A stretch of 41,178 bases of DNA from Leptospirales bacterium (GCA_014238275.1 JABABJ010000169.1:1-41178); one strand, 5' to 3'. Positions 1 through 8,441 are shown, numbered from the stretch's first letter. Notes: generated by a model not told the origin, from the sequence alone. A program made the numbers and translations.

Positions 1-10
1 AGGGTCTCCC

Positions 11-107
11 CATTTTGCGGAGTATGAGACTCCGCAAAATGTGAGCAAAGACAGGGTTTCCCTGTCTTTGCGTCCCCTCAGTCATGCCACGGACGGCATG
101 ACTGAGG
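11..107. repeat. Array of three perfect hairpins
   Basis: Three perfect inverted repeats follow each other with 3-4 nt spacers. Hairpin 1 is 11-41 (13-bp stem, 5-nt loop). Hairpin 2 is 45-71 (12-bp stem, 3-nt loop). Hairpin 3 is 76-107 (13-bp stem, 6-nt loop). The stems are unrelated in sequence, so this is not one repeat copied three times. The sequence TCCCC overlaps the left boundary of hairpins 1 and 3. A self-complementary TTTTATAAAA follows at 109-118. The array lies downstream of the minus-strand genes at 208-1547, so one hairpin could act as a terminator, but three in a row without clear T-runs is more than a terminator needs. Confidence 0.85.
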
Positions 108-120
108 TTTTATAAAAGGC

Positions 121-209
121 GCGGTCATCCCTCTCGTGAAACTGGCGGTCCCCCCTCTCTGGAAAGGGACGGCACAACTTAGGTCTTATAAAACCCCTCT
201 CTGAAACCT
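121..209. repeat. Imperfect direct repeats CCCTCTC-GAAA and AGGTYTTATAAAA
   Basis: Three imperfect copies of a CCCTCTC(N)GAAA-type motif lie at 121-142, 145-166 and 191-209; the first two begin with GCGGTC. A second motif, ACTKAGGTYTTATAAAA, occurs at 101-117 and 178-194 with 15 of 17 positions identical. Relatives of both motifs reappear together at about 37040-37078. This suggests pieces of a dispersed element. No gene is visible in the first 207 bases. Confidence 0.55.
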
Positions 210-924
210 AGCGACAAAAACTGCTTAAGTATCTTTGCCTTTCAGGCAAAACATAGGGAGGGGAAATCTTTTTCAAGCGTTCTAAAAATAGACAGCCTCG
301 AACGGGCTCATGAATTTTTTCGGAGAAAAGATAAATTTCAGCTAAAAGAGCATAGGAGGCTGCTTTGAGTTTTGCTTTCTGATTGGCATTTTTTCCACTT
401 AGACCTATAATTTTATGAAGATATTCCACGGCAGAGCCATCGGCTTTATATTCAAAGTAAAGGATCTTGGCGGCTGTTAAAAGGGAATATCCAGTATACT
501 GGCTTGATGGATATTGAACAGAAAGCTCTTCTACGAAGGAAAGGGCTTCTTTGCTATGAAGGGCAAGATACAGGGAGTCAACTGCAGCAGAAAGTACGGC
601 AGCAGAAAGTTCTTTGGAGCCCTGATCCATCTGTTGAATCGAAGCAATAATCTTTTGCATTTCTTTGATATTGAGTGAGGTCTTTTTTTTTTGCAATTCT
701 TTTGCAATTTTTAGACGGACGAGCTGAGTAGCTGCCGGAATTACGAAATCACCCCCCTCTTTTATCGCCCTTTCCAGATGATCCTCAGCCTCACGGCTAT
801 CCCCTTCATGAAGTGCTATCGTTCCTAAATGATAAAACTTTTCACTCAACGAAAGAGACTGCCCCAACAGCTCATCTGTCAAAAAGGAGAATAGTAAAGA
901 AAGAAAGCAAATAAAAGGAAGCAT
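208..924 (-). CDS. Exported TPR-like protein, function unknown
   Basis: The protein is about 238 residues. It opens with a hydrophobic signal-peptide-like segment (MLPFICFLSLLFSF). Helical TPR-like sequence follows (SEKFYHLGTIALHEGD, then EAEDHLERAI), and the rest is alpha-helical with lysine-rich stretches. I chose ATG at 924; a TTG at 936 adds four residues. Neither start has a strong ribosome binding site. It is the last gene of a minus-strand series after cysD, cysN and a membrane protein, starting about 30 bp after the stop of the latter. It is likely periplasmic and may act in protein-protein contacts. No specific function can be assigned. Confidence 0.6.
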   Translation of the reverse strand: MLPFICFLSLLFSFLTDELLGQSLSLSEKFYHLGTIALHEGDSREAEDHLERAIKEGGDFVIPAATQLVRLKIAKELQKKKTSLNIKEMQKIIASIQQMDQGSKELSAAVLSAAVDSLYLALHSKEALSFVEELSVQYPSSQYTGYSLLTAAKILYFEYKADGSAVEYLHKIIGLSGKNANQKAKLKAASYALLAEIYLFSEKIHEPVRGCLFLERLKKISPPYVLPERQRYLSSFCR

Positions 925-953
925 CGCAAATATCAAGAGACATGAAAAAAATT

Positions 954-1547
954 TTATTCATCCACAGGAAGAAGGTTAAGATTTTTTGTAGAAGAATGGA
1001 AAGATGCCTCAGTGCCTGATGCTGAGGCATCTGGAAAAGAAGGCACTTCAGCTTCAAGAAGAAGTGAGGGATTAGCTCGAAAAGATGGTGAGGAAGACGG
1101 AGGGGGAGACGGAGAGGAAGAAAAGGTCTGCTCCTCAATAGAAGGCTCTCGTATCTCGGAAGCATCCATTCTGTCAATAGGGACTTCCAGCCTCTCAATA
1201 GGAGGCTCCCGTATTTCGGTAGTATCTTGTCTCAGAGACCCTCTTTCTTTTTCCGTCTTGTTGGATTGAATCGTAGAATTCCTTGAAATTCCCGCAAACT
1301 TGTCTATATCCGATATAAAAGGTTTCGATGGATTTGCACGGTTTTTCTCACGAAAGACTTCTTCTTTCAAGTTAGGAAGCTCATCTCTCATTTGATATAC
1401 AGAATAAGTTCCTTTATACCAAGAGTTGATTCCCACAAAAAGAGCAACAATGAACCACAAACTCAATGCACAGAGACGTATAAAAAAAAGCATGCTCTCA
1501 GGGATTGAGCCTATGAGATCGTCGAAGAGTTTATAAAACTTTGTCAT
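954..1547 (-). CDS. Single-pass membrane protein with Pro/Ser/Glu-rich tail
   Basis: One strong membrane segment lies near residues 20-42 (FIRLCALSLWFIVALFVG). A coiled, charged stretch follows, and then a low-complexity C-terminal half rich in Glu, Pro and Ser. That half holds repeated short motifs (REPPIERLE, PIDRMD, IREPSIEE) and a Ser/Pro run. ATG at 1547 is preferred; a TTG at 1583 would add 12 residues. It lies 28 bp after cysN and just before the TPR-like gene, so the four genes may be cotranscribed. I do not recognise a family. Confidence 0.5.
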   Translation of the reverse strand: MTKFYKLFDDLIGSIPESMLFFIRLCALSLWFIVALFVGINSWYKGTYSVYQMRDELPNLKEEVFREKNRANPSKPFISDIDKFAGISRNSTIQSNKTEKERGSLRQDTTEIREPPIERLEVPIDRMDASEIREPSIEEQTFSSSPSPPPSSSPSFRANPSLLLEAEVPSFPDASASGTEASFHSSTKNLNLLPVDE

Positions 1548-1611
1548 ATCTTTCAGTATCGTATGTTCTTGTAAAAAATACAAGGATAATTATTCTTTAT
1601 ATACTCTATCT

Positions 1612-2925
1612 TCAGGAAGAAGAGGACTCATCATCAAGAAACATCCCTCCTGCAGCAACAGCATAGTTGACTGCTTCAATCAATATAAATGATCCGCTTC
1701 GCTTATTTTTTGTATATGAGTCGTAGTACAGAAGAGAGGCACTTTTCAAGCGAACTACGGCAAGATCATTCATTTCGAGAGATTCAGGCTCATACACCCG
1801 CTCTAAGGTGTGAAGATCCATGCAGTATTCAACTTTCTGTACGACTATAGGAAGCTCACGAGTTCCATGACGAAGAATATATTTGCTCCTACTAGAAAGA
1901 GAAAGAGGCTCTTGTGACATCCAACAAATTCTTGCAGAAAACTCCTGTCCAGATGAGGGAGTATTGTCCTGTGTCGTAAGTAAATCACCACGGCCGATGT
2001 CTAGCTCATCTTCCAAAACAAAGCTAACAGACATAGGTGCAAAGGCTTCTTTACATTCCTTTTCTCCCAACTGAATGCTTCGTATCCTGCTTTTCAGACC
2101 TGAAGGCCATATTTGCACCCTATCATTCGGGCGAAAGACCCCTCCATTGATACGACCAGCGTATGCCCTATAGTTTGGTAATTTGGAAGATTGAGTACGA
2201 ATGACAGTCTGTACAAAAAAGCGAGGATCCTCTAGGTTTTCATTACCATCTATAGAAACAGCATGGAGATATTCCATAAGGGTCATTCCCTTCCCTGAGT
2301 TTTCTTGTGTAGGAGAGCAAATGGAGTCCAAATACCATGGCATTTTCTTGGAAGGATGAACTATATTATCGCCATGAAGTGCACTAATGGGAATTGCTTG
2401 AATATCTTGGAATTCCAGCGAAAAATGTTGAACAAATTCTAAAAAATCCTTTCGTATGGTCTCAAAAGCCTCATGAGAATAATCGACCAAGTCTATTTTA
2501 TTGATAGCAAGAAGTACATGAGGAAGTCCTAAAAAGAATGCTATCGTTGCATGACGTCTCGTTTGTTCTACTATACCCTTGGACGCATCTATAAGAAGTA
2601 TAGCTAGTTGAGTTGTGGAGGCTCCTGTAACCATATTGCGAGTATATTGGACATGACCTGGGCTATCGGTGATAATAAACTTACGATCTTTGGTATTGAA
2701 GTATTTATAGGCTGTATCAATCGTAATTCCCTGCTCTCGTTCTGATTTAAGACCGTCTGTCAAAAGTGCAAGATTGATTCTTGAGTGTCCGTCCCTTTGA
2801 CTTGACTTTTCTACAGCTTCCAAAAGATCCGTCTGAATCGCATTGGAGTCATAGAGAAGCCTTCCGATAAGAGTACTTTTCCCATCATCGACGCTTCCGC
2901 AGGTAATGAATCGAAGGACTTCCAT
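1612..2925 (-). CDS. cysN: Sulfate adenylyltransferase subunit 1 (GTPase)
   Basis: CysN is the regulatory GTPase of ATP sulfurylase. It drives CysD to form adenosine 5'-phosphosulfate from ATP and sulfate. The 437-residue product has the translation-factor GTPase motifs: P-loop GSVDDGKST near residues 11-19, DSPGH for G3 and NKID for G4. EF-Tu-like beta-barrel domains follow. It is a little shorter than the E. coli protein (about 475), with a Ser/Asp-rich end. The ATG directly follows the cysD stop (TGAATG), so translation is probably coupled. No APS-kinase domain is fused, and no cysC or cysH is in the window, so the fate of APS cannot be read here. Confidence 0.95.
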   Translation of the reverse strand: MEVLRFITCGSVDDGKSTLIGRLLYDSNAIQTDLLEAVEKSSQRDGHSRINLALLTDGLKSEREQGITIDTAYKYFNTKDRKFIITDSPGHVQYTRNMVTGASTTQLAILLIDASKGIVEQTRRHATIAFFLGLPHVLLAINKIDLVDYSHEAFETIRKDFLEFVQHFSLEFQDIQAIPISALHGDNIVHPSKKMPWYLDSICSPTQENSGKGMTLMEYLHAVSIDGNENLEDPRFFVQTVIRTQSSKLPNYRAYAGRINGGVFRPNDRVQIWPSGLKSRIRSIQLGEKECKEAFAPMSVSFVLEDELDIGRGDLLTTQDNTPSSGQEFSARICWMSQEPLSLSSRSKYILRHGTRELPIVVQKVEYCMDLHTLERVYEPESLEMNDLAVVRLKSASLLYYDSYTKNKRSGSFILIEAVNYAVAAGGMFLDDESSSS

Positions 2926-3831
2926 TCAAAAATAGCCCCCACGTTTACGATCTTCCATTGATGTTTCAGAGCGTTTGTCATCCAAACGTGCTCCTCTCTC
3001 TGTAGTTCTGCTTTCTATAATATCATCAATAATTTCAGATACAGTATAGGCTTTGGCTTCCATAGCAGCCGTACAACTCATATCTCCTACGGTACGAAAT
3101 CTTACCAATCTCTCTTCTGGATTTTCATCCCTCTGAAGTGTTATAAAACTAGAATAAGGAAACACTTGATTTTGACGAATGATTGTCTGTCGAGAATGAG
3201 TAAAATAAAGGCTTGGGATGGGTATATCCTCACGCTGAATGTAGTTCCAAATATCCAACTCTGTCCAGTTGCTGAGGGGGAAGACACGAACATTGGCTCC
3301 TTGATGGATATTCCCATTATAGAGATCCCAAAGCTCTGGTTTCTGCATTTTTGGGTCCCATTGACCAAACTCATCTCGTACAGAAAAAATTCGCTCTTTC
3401 GCACGAGCCTTTTCTTCATCTCGACGTGCTCCTCCAATACAGGCATCTAATCCAAGCTCTTCGATTGCATCCAAAAGAGTCACTGTCTGAAGAGAATTTC
3501 TGCTAGCAAACTTTCCCTTTTCTTCTTGAACCCTACCCTGATCAATGGAATCCTGAACATATCGTATCTTTAGGTCAAGTTTAAGATCACGAATCAGCTG
3601 ATCTCGAAAAGATAAAGTTTCAGGGAAATTATGACCTGTATCAATATGGAGGAGAGGATAGGGTATAGGGGCAGGAGCAAACGCCTTTTTTGATAGAAAG
3701 ACAATGACAAGAGAATCCTTTCCTCCCGAAAATAGAAGAGCTGGCTTGGAGAATACAGAAAAAACCTCACGCAAAATATGAATCGACTCTGCCTCCAAAT
3801 AATCCAAATGGTCTAAAACATATTTCGACAT
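2926..3831 (-). CDS. cysD: Sulfate adenylyltransferase subunit 2
   Basis: CysD is the catalytic subunit of ATP sulfurylase and works with CysN, encoded immediately downstream. The 301-residue protein has the PP-loop ATP-pyrophosphatase motif (LFSGGKDSLV, near residues 33-42). It also has the family blocks GGARRDEEKARAKERIFS and NWTELDIWNYI, and full family length. ATG at 3831 matches the conserved N-terminus. It heads the minus-strand cysDN unit, with about 600 bp of non-coding sequence upstream that should hold its promoter. Confidence 0.96.
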   Translation of the reverse strand: MSKYVLDHLDYLEAESIHILREVFSVFSKPALLFSGGKDSLVIVFLSKKAFAPAPIPYPLLHIDTGHNFPETLSFRDQLIRDLKLDLKIRYVQDSIDQGRVQEEKGKFASRNSLQTVTLLDAIEELGLDACIGGARRDEEKARAKERIFSVRDEFGQWDPKMQKPELWDLYNGNIHQGANVRVFPLSNWTELDIWNYIQREDIPIPSLYFTHSRQTIIRQNQVFPYSSFITLQRDENPEERLVRFRTVGDMSCTAAMEAKAYTVSEIIDDIIESRTTERGARLDDKRSETSMEDRKRGGYF

Positions 3832-3932
3832 TTACACAATTCCAATGCAAATACACACACAGATATACATTGCAGAGATCAAAAAACAAAATCGCCCTAG
3901 CGAGGCAATCATTTCTTAACATTCATACGAAG

Positions 3933-3956
3933 AAAATCGGCAACTATATACAATTA
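3933..3956. repeat. Dispersed 24-nt motif AAAATCGGCAACTATATACA..., copy 1
   Basis: The sequence matches 36887-36910 with one substitution and compensating one-base shifts around a core of CAACTATATACAAT. Both copies lie about 100-150 bp upstream of a minus-strand start codon (cysD and the adenylate cyclase). On the minus strand the core reads ATTGTATATAGTTG. It could be a shared regulatory site or the end of a dispersed repeat. Confidence 0.45.
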
Positions 3957-4386
3957 AGCCCCTTAGGATAAGATAAGCTCGTTTTTTAGAAAAAAATGCT
4001 TGTACTTTTTCAAGGATGAAAGATGAAAGATATTGTGTCATAAAAAATGACTTCTAAGTCAATCTCAGATATGGACAAGTGTGCCTGCAAAATCTACTCT
4101 AACCCTAAACCAACACAGATAGTACAATAGCACCGACCCTGTCAAGTACACAAAATTTTCGTGGTCTGTCAACAAAAAAACAGGATAAATGGAAAAAAAT
4201 TTGCCCAAAGCCATTGAGACAAAATTACCCGTATAAAGGATGGCTCTAATCTTATTTGTCTTAATCTGAGCTTGACTTAACATAGCTCAGTATTGAGATG
4301 CGTCTATTTTTGAAAATAGAACTGTGAAAATCTTGCAATTTTGAGGACTTTCTCAAGGAATGACGACTGGAGAACCTCGGAAAATC

Positions 4387-4414
4387 TCAAAAAACCTCTA
4401 TCAAAAAACCTCTA
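4387..4414 (+). repeat. Perfect 14-bp tandem duplication
   Basis: Two identical copies of TCAAAAAACCTCTA lie head to tail, ending 17 bp before the ATG of the thioredoxin/TPR gene. They therefore sit in its leader or promoter. Confidence 0.8.
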
Positions 4415-4431
4415 TATAGAAGTCCTTCTTT

Positions 4432-5400
4432 ATGCCTCCAAAACTTGTAAATCCCTTCTTACGTAAATTTAGGCTCTTATCCTTTACTTGCATTTCTCTT
4501 CTGGTTTTATCCCCTTTTTCCTTTGCATTTATAGAAGCTCTTCATTCCTCTCCTCGGCAGTGGCATAGCTTTTTCCCTCAAGGACTTGCAAAAGCAACAC
4601 TAGGGAAACAACCTATACTTCTAGAATTCTATGCTCCTTGGTGTAGCCTTTGCCGAAAGCTTCGAGATAAGGTCTACCCTTCCGAAGAAGTTCGTTCCAT
4701 TACCCGAAAATATATTCTAATTAGGATCAACGGAGAAAAAAATCCTGACCTTTTGCATCAATTCGATGTAAAAGGCTATCCCACCATTCTTCTTTTGGAT
4801 TCCAATGGAGCTCGTTTGGACAAATTAGATGGCTTCATCAATTCTTCAGCCTTAGCACGAAAGCTAAGAGATACTTATAGACAAAAAAACAGACGCCAGA
4901 AATTTCTGGATCATCTGAGTCATAATCCCAAGAATATGTATTCTAATTTTGACGCAGGTGTTTATTATTTTGAGATTGGCTCTTACGAGAAAGCAAAAAC
5001 CTACTTCTTAGAGGCAAGAGATATATTTGAAAAAAAATTTGAGAACAATTCCTCTCAAGTCCTTGCTAGATCTACTCATTTAGAAATAAAACAGGAATCA
5101 AAGAAGGCAGCAAAGGCTCTTTACAACGCTTGTGTCAGTCTCATGCACTTAGACCACTATCTTCAGGCTACACTATGCTGGAATCGCTACTTGAAAAACG
5201 ATACTTCAAATAAAAATTCTTCTATGAATCATCACGATCTTGTTCATTCACGATACTACAGAGGACTTTCTTTATATTATCAAGGGAAGAAAAATGCTTC
5301 AAAAAGTGATCTCAAATTCGCTTCTCAAAAACTATCTTCCTTAGAAGACAGAGAAAATGCTGAACTTCTCATACGAATGATCGATAAGAAGCAAAAGTAA
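4432..5400 (+). CDS. Exported thioredoxin-fold protein with TPR-like tail
   Basis: The 322-residue protein starts with a hydrophobic signal or anchor segment (about residues 14-34). A thioredoxin-like domain follows (about 45-150), with EFYAPWCSLCRKL placing the redox cysteines at 71 and 74 and the cis-proline block at VKGYPTILLLD. Helical TPR-like repeats make up the rest (GVYYFEIGSYEKAKTYFLEA; ALYNACVSLMHLDHYLQAT; RYYRGLSLYYQGKK). A periplasmic thiol-disulfide role is likely; the partner is unknown. hisC starts 28 bp later on the same strand. Confidence 0.8.
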   Translation: MPPKLVNPFLRKFRLLSFTCISLLVLSPFSFAFIEALHSSPRQWHSFFPQGLAKATLGKQPILLEFYAPWCSLCRKLRDKVYPSEEVRSITRKYILIRINGEKNPDLLHQFDVKGYPTILLLDSNGARLDKLDGFINSSALARKLRDTYRQKNRRQKFLDHLSHNPKNMYSNFDAGVYYFEIGSYEKAKTYFLEARDIFEKKFENNSSQVLARSTHLEIKQESKKAAKALYNACVSLMHLDHYLQATLCWNRYLKNDTSNKNSSMNHHDLVHSRYYRGLSLYYQGKKNASKSDLKFASQKLSSLEDRENAELLIRMIDKKQK

Positions 5401-5428
5401 TCCTTAAATCCCATGTAAGATAAATCTA

Positions 5429-6604
5429 ATGAAAGAATTGATTCATTCCCACATTAACCGAATGTCTCCCTACATCCCAGGCTTCCAGCCTCGCTCAGGA
5501 AGCCGTCCTTGTATTAAGCTCAATACAAACGAAAGCCCTTTTCCTCCCAATAAGAAAGTCATCCTTTCCCTTAAAAAAGCATTGAAAAAAAATAAACTGA
5601 ATTTATATCCAGATCCTTCTTGTGTGCAACTTCGAAAGCTCGTTGGCAAAAAATTTGGTCTTCCTAGCGAGAACGTTATGATTACCAACGGGTCAGATGA
5701 AGCACTTTCCCTTCTTTTTCGTTCTGTTCTTTCATCAAAATCCTCCCTTATCATACAAGAACCTACCTACAGCCTCTATCCAGTTCTTGCACGAATCAAT
5801 GATGCATCGTGTATCTCCGTCCCTCTACAAGACGATTGGAAAGTAAATTTCTCTCGATTGATACAGACCATAAACACAAACTCTATTCCTCACGAGAATT
5901 CTAAAGCAGAACAAAAACAAAAGAAACCAAAAAAAACCCCTATCCACCTTGCCGTAATTGCAAATCCTAATTCGCCGACAGGAATTGCAGAGCCTTTGAA
6001 ACAGCTCCTCAACTTTGCAAAAGAAAATCCATCCCTGACCTTGGTAGATGAAGCCTATCTTCCCTTTATGGGCTCTCGATGGACAGATTTTAGTGCAGGG
6101 AAATACGCTGGAACAAAAGACTTTCCTCGGCTTACTGTCTGTGGTAGTTTCAGCAAGGCCTATAGTCTGGCTGGGCAGAGAGTTGGCTGGCTCTTAGCCC
6201 AGCCAGAGCTTATCTGTAATTTAGACAAAATCCGTGATTCGTATAACCTAAGCAGGCTAGCACAAGAAGCAGCCCTTGCCGCATGGAAAGATGAAAAAGG
6301 ATTTCTTCATACTATCCATCGGATTTGCCGCAATCGAAGGAAACTAAACTTAGAGCTTGATAAACTTGGATTTCACACACTTCCATCTTCGGCCAATTTC
6401 ATTTTCACAAGACCCCCTTTAGAATTGACTGCAAAAGACTACAACTCTTTTCTAATCTCTAAAGATATATTCGTACGGTATTTTGAACAAAAGAAAGTGA
6501 ATGATTATGTTCGTATTACGATTGGGACAAAAAAAGATATGAAAAGGCTTCTTAATACGACGAAAGAATGGATCAATCTATGCAAAAAGAAGGTGCAAAA
6601 ATAA
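5429..6604 (+). CDS. hisC: Histidinol-phosphate aminotransferase
   Basis: A fold-type I PLP aminotransferase that transaminates imidazole-acetol phosphate to histidinol phosphate in histidine synthesis. The 391-residue protein has KLNTNESPFPP near the N-terminus and NGSDEAL for cofactor phosphate contacts. It also has ANPNSPTG, VDEAYLPF, and SFSKAYSLAGQRVGW with the Schiff-base lysine near residue 243. A lysine/glutamine-rich insertion (about residues 160-175) precedes the ANPNSPTG block and is unusual. No other his genes are nearby. Close relatives such as Cobalamin-pathway CobD/CobC-type aminotransferases are less likely given the HisC motifs. Confidence 0.88.
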   Translation: MKELIHSHINRMSPYIPGFQPRSGSRPCIKLNTNESPFPPNKKVILSLKKALKKNKLNLYPDPSCVQLRKLVGKKFGLPSENVMITNGSDEALSLLFRSVLSSKSSLIIQEPTYSLYPVLARINDASCISVPLQDDWKVNFSRLIQTINTNSIPHENSKAEQKQKKPKKTPIHLAVIANPNSPTGIAEPLKQLLNFAKENPSLTLVDEAYLPFMGSRWTDFSAGKYAGTKDFPRLTVCGSFSKAYSLAGQRVGWLLAQPELICNLDKIRDSYNLSRLAQEAALAAWKDEKGFLHTIHRICRNRRKLNLELDKLGFHTLPSSANFIFTRPPLELTAKDYNSFLISKDIFVRYFEQKKVNDYVRITIGTKKDMKRLLNTTKEWINLCKKKVQK

Positions 6605-6645
6605 TCATCACAAGAAAAAGGCGTGCAAAGAGAGAATCCCAAATT

Positions 6646-6710
6646 CAAATCTCAATCCCAATCTCAATCCCAATCTCAATCCCAATCTCAATCCAAATCC
6701 AAATCCAAAA
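6646..6710 (+). repeat. Simple-sequence repeat CAATCC/CAATCT
   Basis: About ten hexamer units alternate as CAATCT and CAATCC (a 12-bp period) and end in CAAATC units. The array fills the gap between hisC and the hydrolase gene and ends 12 bp before the hydrolase ATG at 6723. In another frame it would encode Ser-Gln repeats, but that frame runs out within the hydrolase gene. Copy-number change would alter leader length or promoter spacing, not the reading frame. Confidence 0.85.
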
Positions 6711-6722
6711 AAGAACAATCTT

Positions 6723-7961
6723 ATGAGACTATTCCCTTTCTTGAAACAACAAAAGCTATTTTTCTTATACCTTTTGATTCCATTGATCATCATAGTCATA
6801 CTTTCTCCTTGGCTTCAGAAAGTTTCTTTTTTCCTGATCTTTTGTCTGTTATCTATTGTCCTGCTTTGCTTCTTGCTGATTCAATTTTCTGGTGTTTTCT
6901 ATCAAGTCAAGGATCCTGCAGACCATTTATTTTACGTTCACACAGAAGATAACTGGAAACTTCCCCTTCATTACCATGCTCCGATTCTTCCTGCAACCCG
7001 TAAATATCCTCTCATTCTTGTTCACGGTCTTGCAAGCAATAAGCATAGTGTAGATTTGGATAAAAGACACAGTCTTGCTTATTTTCTGAAACAACATAAT
7101 TATCCCGTTTTTGTTGTCAACCTTCGAGGAACAAAGCAATCATATCATCGATCCAAAGATGCTTATCAAGACTTTTGCTTTGATGATTTCGTTTTTCAAG
7201 ATGCCCCTAGTATCATTCGCCGCGTTCGAGAGCTAACAGGAGCTCCAAAAGTAATCTGGATTGGTCACAGTATGGGAGCGATGATCCTTCAAGCCTTCCT
7301 TGGACAAAAACTTCCCGAACACGAAAATGTTGCTTGTTTTATTTCTTTAGGAGGCCCTGGGACTTGGACCTATCTCAATCATGATAGCACATGGAAGCCT
7401 TTGCTCAAATCATCTTCTCTGAATCCATTGATTGATCTCCCTTCGCTTGGAAAGATTGTATCTCCTTTTTTAGGAAGATTTTATTTACCAGAGAAAGCAA
7501 AGGTATATTTCAGCAAGGATATAGAACATCAAACTGCTCGTACTCTCTTTGCCAACTCGCTAGAAAACATATCAACTGGACTCTTAAATCAGATTAAAAA
7601 CTGGGTCAAAAATGATGAGGAGATGAGTGTGGATAGAAAATGGGACTATAGAAAAGGTCTCAAGAATATTGTCATACCCTCCCTCTTTATTGTAGGGAAA
7701 GGGGATATGATTGTAGCTCCTTCCAGCACTAAATTCGTTTGGGAAAATATAAGCAGCAAGGATAAAAAGTTTGTCCTATTGTCCAAAGAAAATGGAATGA
7801 GTTCAGACTACTGTCACATAAGTATTATTACAGGAAGCAAGACCTCTCAAGAAGTATTCCCCCACATTCTGGAATGGCTCAACAAATTCGGTATAGAAGA
7901 AAAGAACCGTAACTACCTTAGCCTTTTCAAAAAATATCTCCACCTAAAAAGAAAAGATTGA
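6723..7961 (+). CDS. Membrane-anchored alpha/beta hydrolase
   Basis: The 412-residue protein begins with two hydrophobic segments (about 11-30 and 33-53), then an alpha/beta-hydrolase domain. Motifs are LVHGLASN for the oxyanion region, GHSMG with the nucleophile Ser near residue 183, GKGDMIVAP as the likely acid region, and a late DYCHISI as the likely catalytic His. Relatives include lipases, esterases and polyhydroxyalkanoate-related hydrolases; the substrate cannot be deduced. ATG at 6723 lies just after a hexamer repeat array that replaces a normal leader. ndk follows 35 bp downstream. Confidence 0.82.
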   Translation: MRLFPFLKQQKLFFLYLLIPLIIIVILSPWLQKVSFFLIFCLLSIVLLCFLLIQFSGVFYQVKDPADHLFYVHTEDNWKLPLHYHAPILPATRKYPLILVHGLASNKHSVDLDKRHSLAYFLKQHNYPVFVVNLRGTKQSYHRSKDAYQDFCFDDFVFQDAPSIIRRVRELTGAPKVIWIGHSMGAMILQAFLGQKLPEHENVACFISLGGPGTWTYLNHDSTWKPLLKSSSLNPLIDLPSLGKIVSPFLGRFYLPEKAKVYFSKDIEHQTARTLFANSLENISTGLLNQIKNWVKNDEEMSVDRKWDYRKGLKNIVIPSLFIVGKGDMIVAPSSTKFVWENISSKDKKFVLLSKENGMSSDYCHISIITGSKTSQEVFPHILEWLNKFGIEEKNRNYLSLFKKYLHLKRKD

Positions 7962-7996
7962 CAAAAACACCAAGCCCCATCGAATGACATCCTTGT

Positions 7997-8398
7997 ATGG
8001 AAAAGACTCTAATTCTTATTAAACCTGATGCCGTAAAATCCTCTCATATTGGACATATCCTGTCTCGTGCTGAATCCGAAGGCTTTCGCATAGATGCATT
8101 GAAAATGATACAAATGAGCAAACAGGAAGCAGAAGAGTTTTACGATGTCCATCGAGAAAGGCCTTTTTTTAGTAGCTTGATAGCTTTTATGACATCTGGG
8201 GCGGTTGTTGCTGCCGTTCTTTGTGCAGAAAATGCCGTTCAGAAATGGAGAGAATTGATTGGAGCAACCGATCCTTCAGAAGCTAAGGAAGACACAATTC
8301 GAAGGCTATATGCCGAAAACAAGGAAAAAAATGCAGTTCACGGCTCAGACTCGAATGAAAATGCAACAGGGGAGATTCGTTTCTTCTTTCCAGACTAG
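7997..8398 (+). CDS. ndk: Nucleoside diphosphate kinase
   Basis: It transfers the gamma phosphate between nucleoside di- and triphosphates through a phosphohistidine. The 133-residue product has the N-terminal TLILIKPDAV and the active-site block NAVHGSDSNENA with the catalytic His near residue 115. It is slightly shorter than E. coli Ndk (143) but has all conserved blocks. The FFF end is close to the family end. It is the fourth gene in a plus-strand run. Confidence 0.97.
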   Translation: MEKTLILIKPDAVKSSHIGHILSRAESEGFRIDALKMIQMSKQEAEEFYDVHRERPFFSSLIAFMTSGAVVAAVLCAENAVQKWRELIGATDPSEAKEDTIRRLYAENKEKNAVHGSDSNENATGEIRFFFPD

Positions 8399-8441
8399 AG
8401 TCCTTTCCCCTTATGTAAACCTGTATAGTCTCCAAACTTTT

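Larger units (their letters stand above)
3832..4431. other. 600-bp intergenic region between divergent genes
   Basis: This gap separates cysD (minus) from the thioredoxin/TPR gene (plus) and should contain both promoters. Near cysD is a 24-nt motif shared with the region upstream of the adenylate cyclase gene. Next to the plus-strand gene is a perfect 14-bp tandem duplication. A 72-codon minus-strand reading frame (4065-4283) has no recognisable homology and is not called. No RNA gene or IS is recognised. Confidence 0.6.

Noticed and set aside
1012-1269. 85-codon plus-strand frame opposite the Pro/Ser-rich membrane protein
   Set aside because: Shadow of low-complexity coding sequence on the minus strand.
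4065-4283. 72-codon minus-strand frame between cysD and the thioredoxin gene
   Set aside because: No ribosome binding site, recognisable motif or homology, and the region is expected to hold promoters.
6623-6952. 109-codon plus-strand frame with Ser-Gln repeats
   Set aside because: It is produced by the hexamer array and runs out of frame into the hydrolase gene, whose own frame has clear catalytic motifs.
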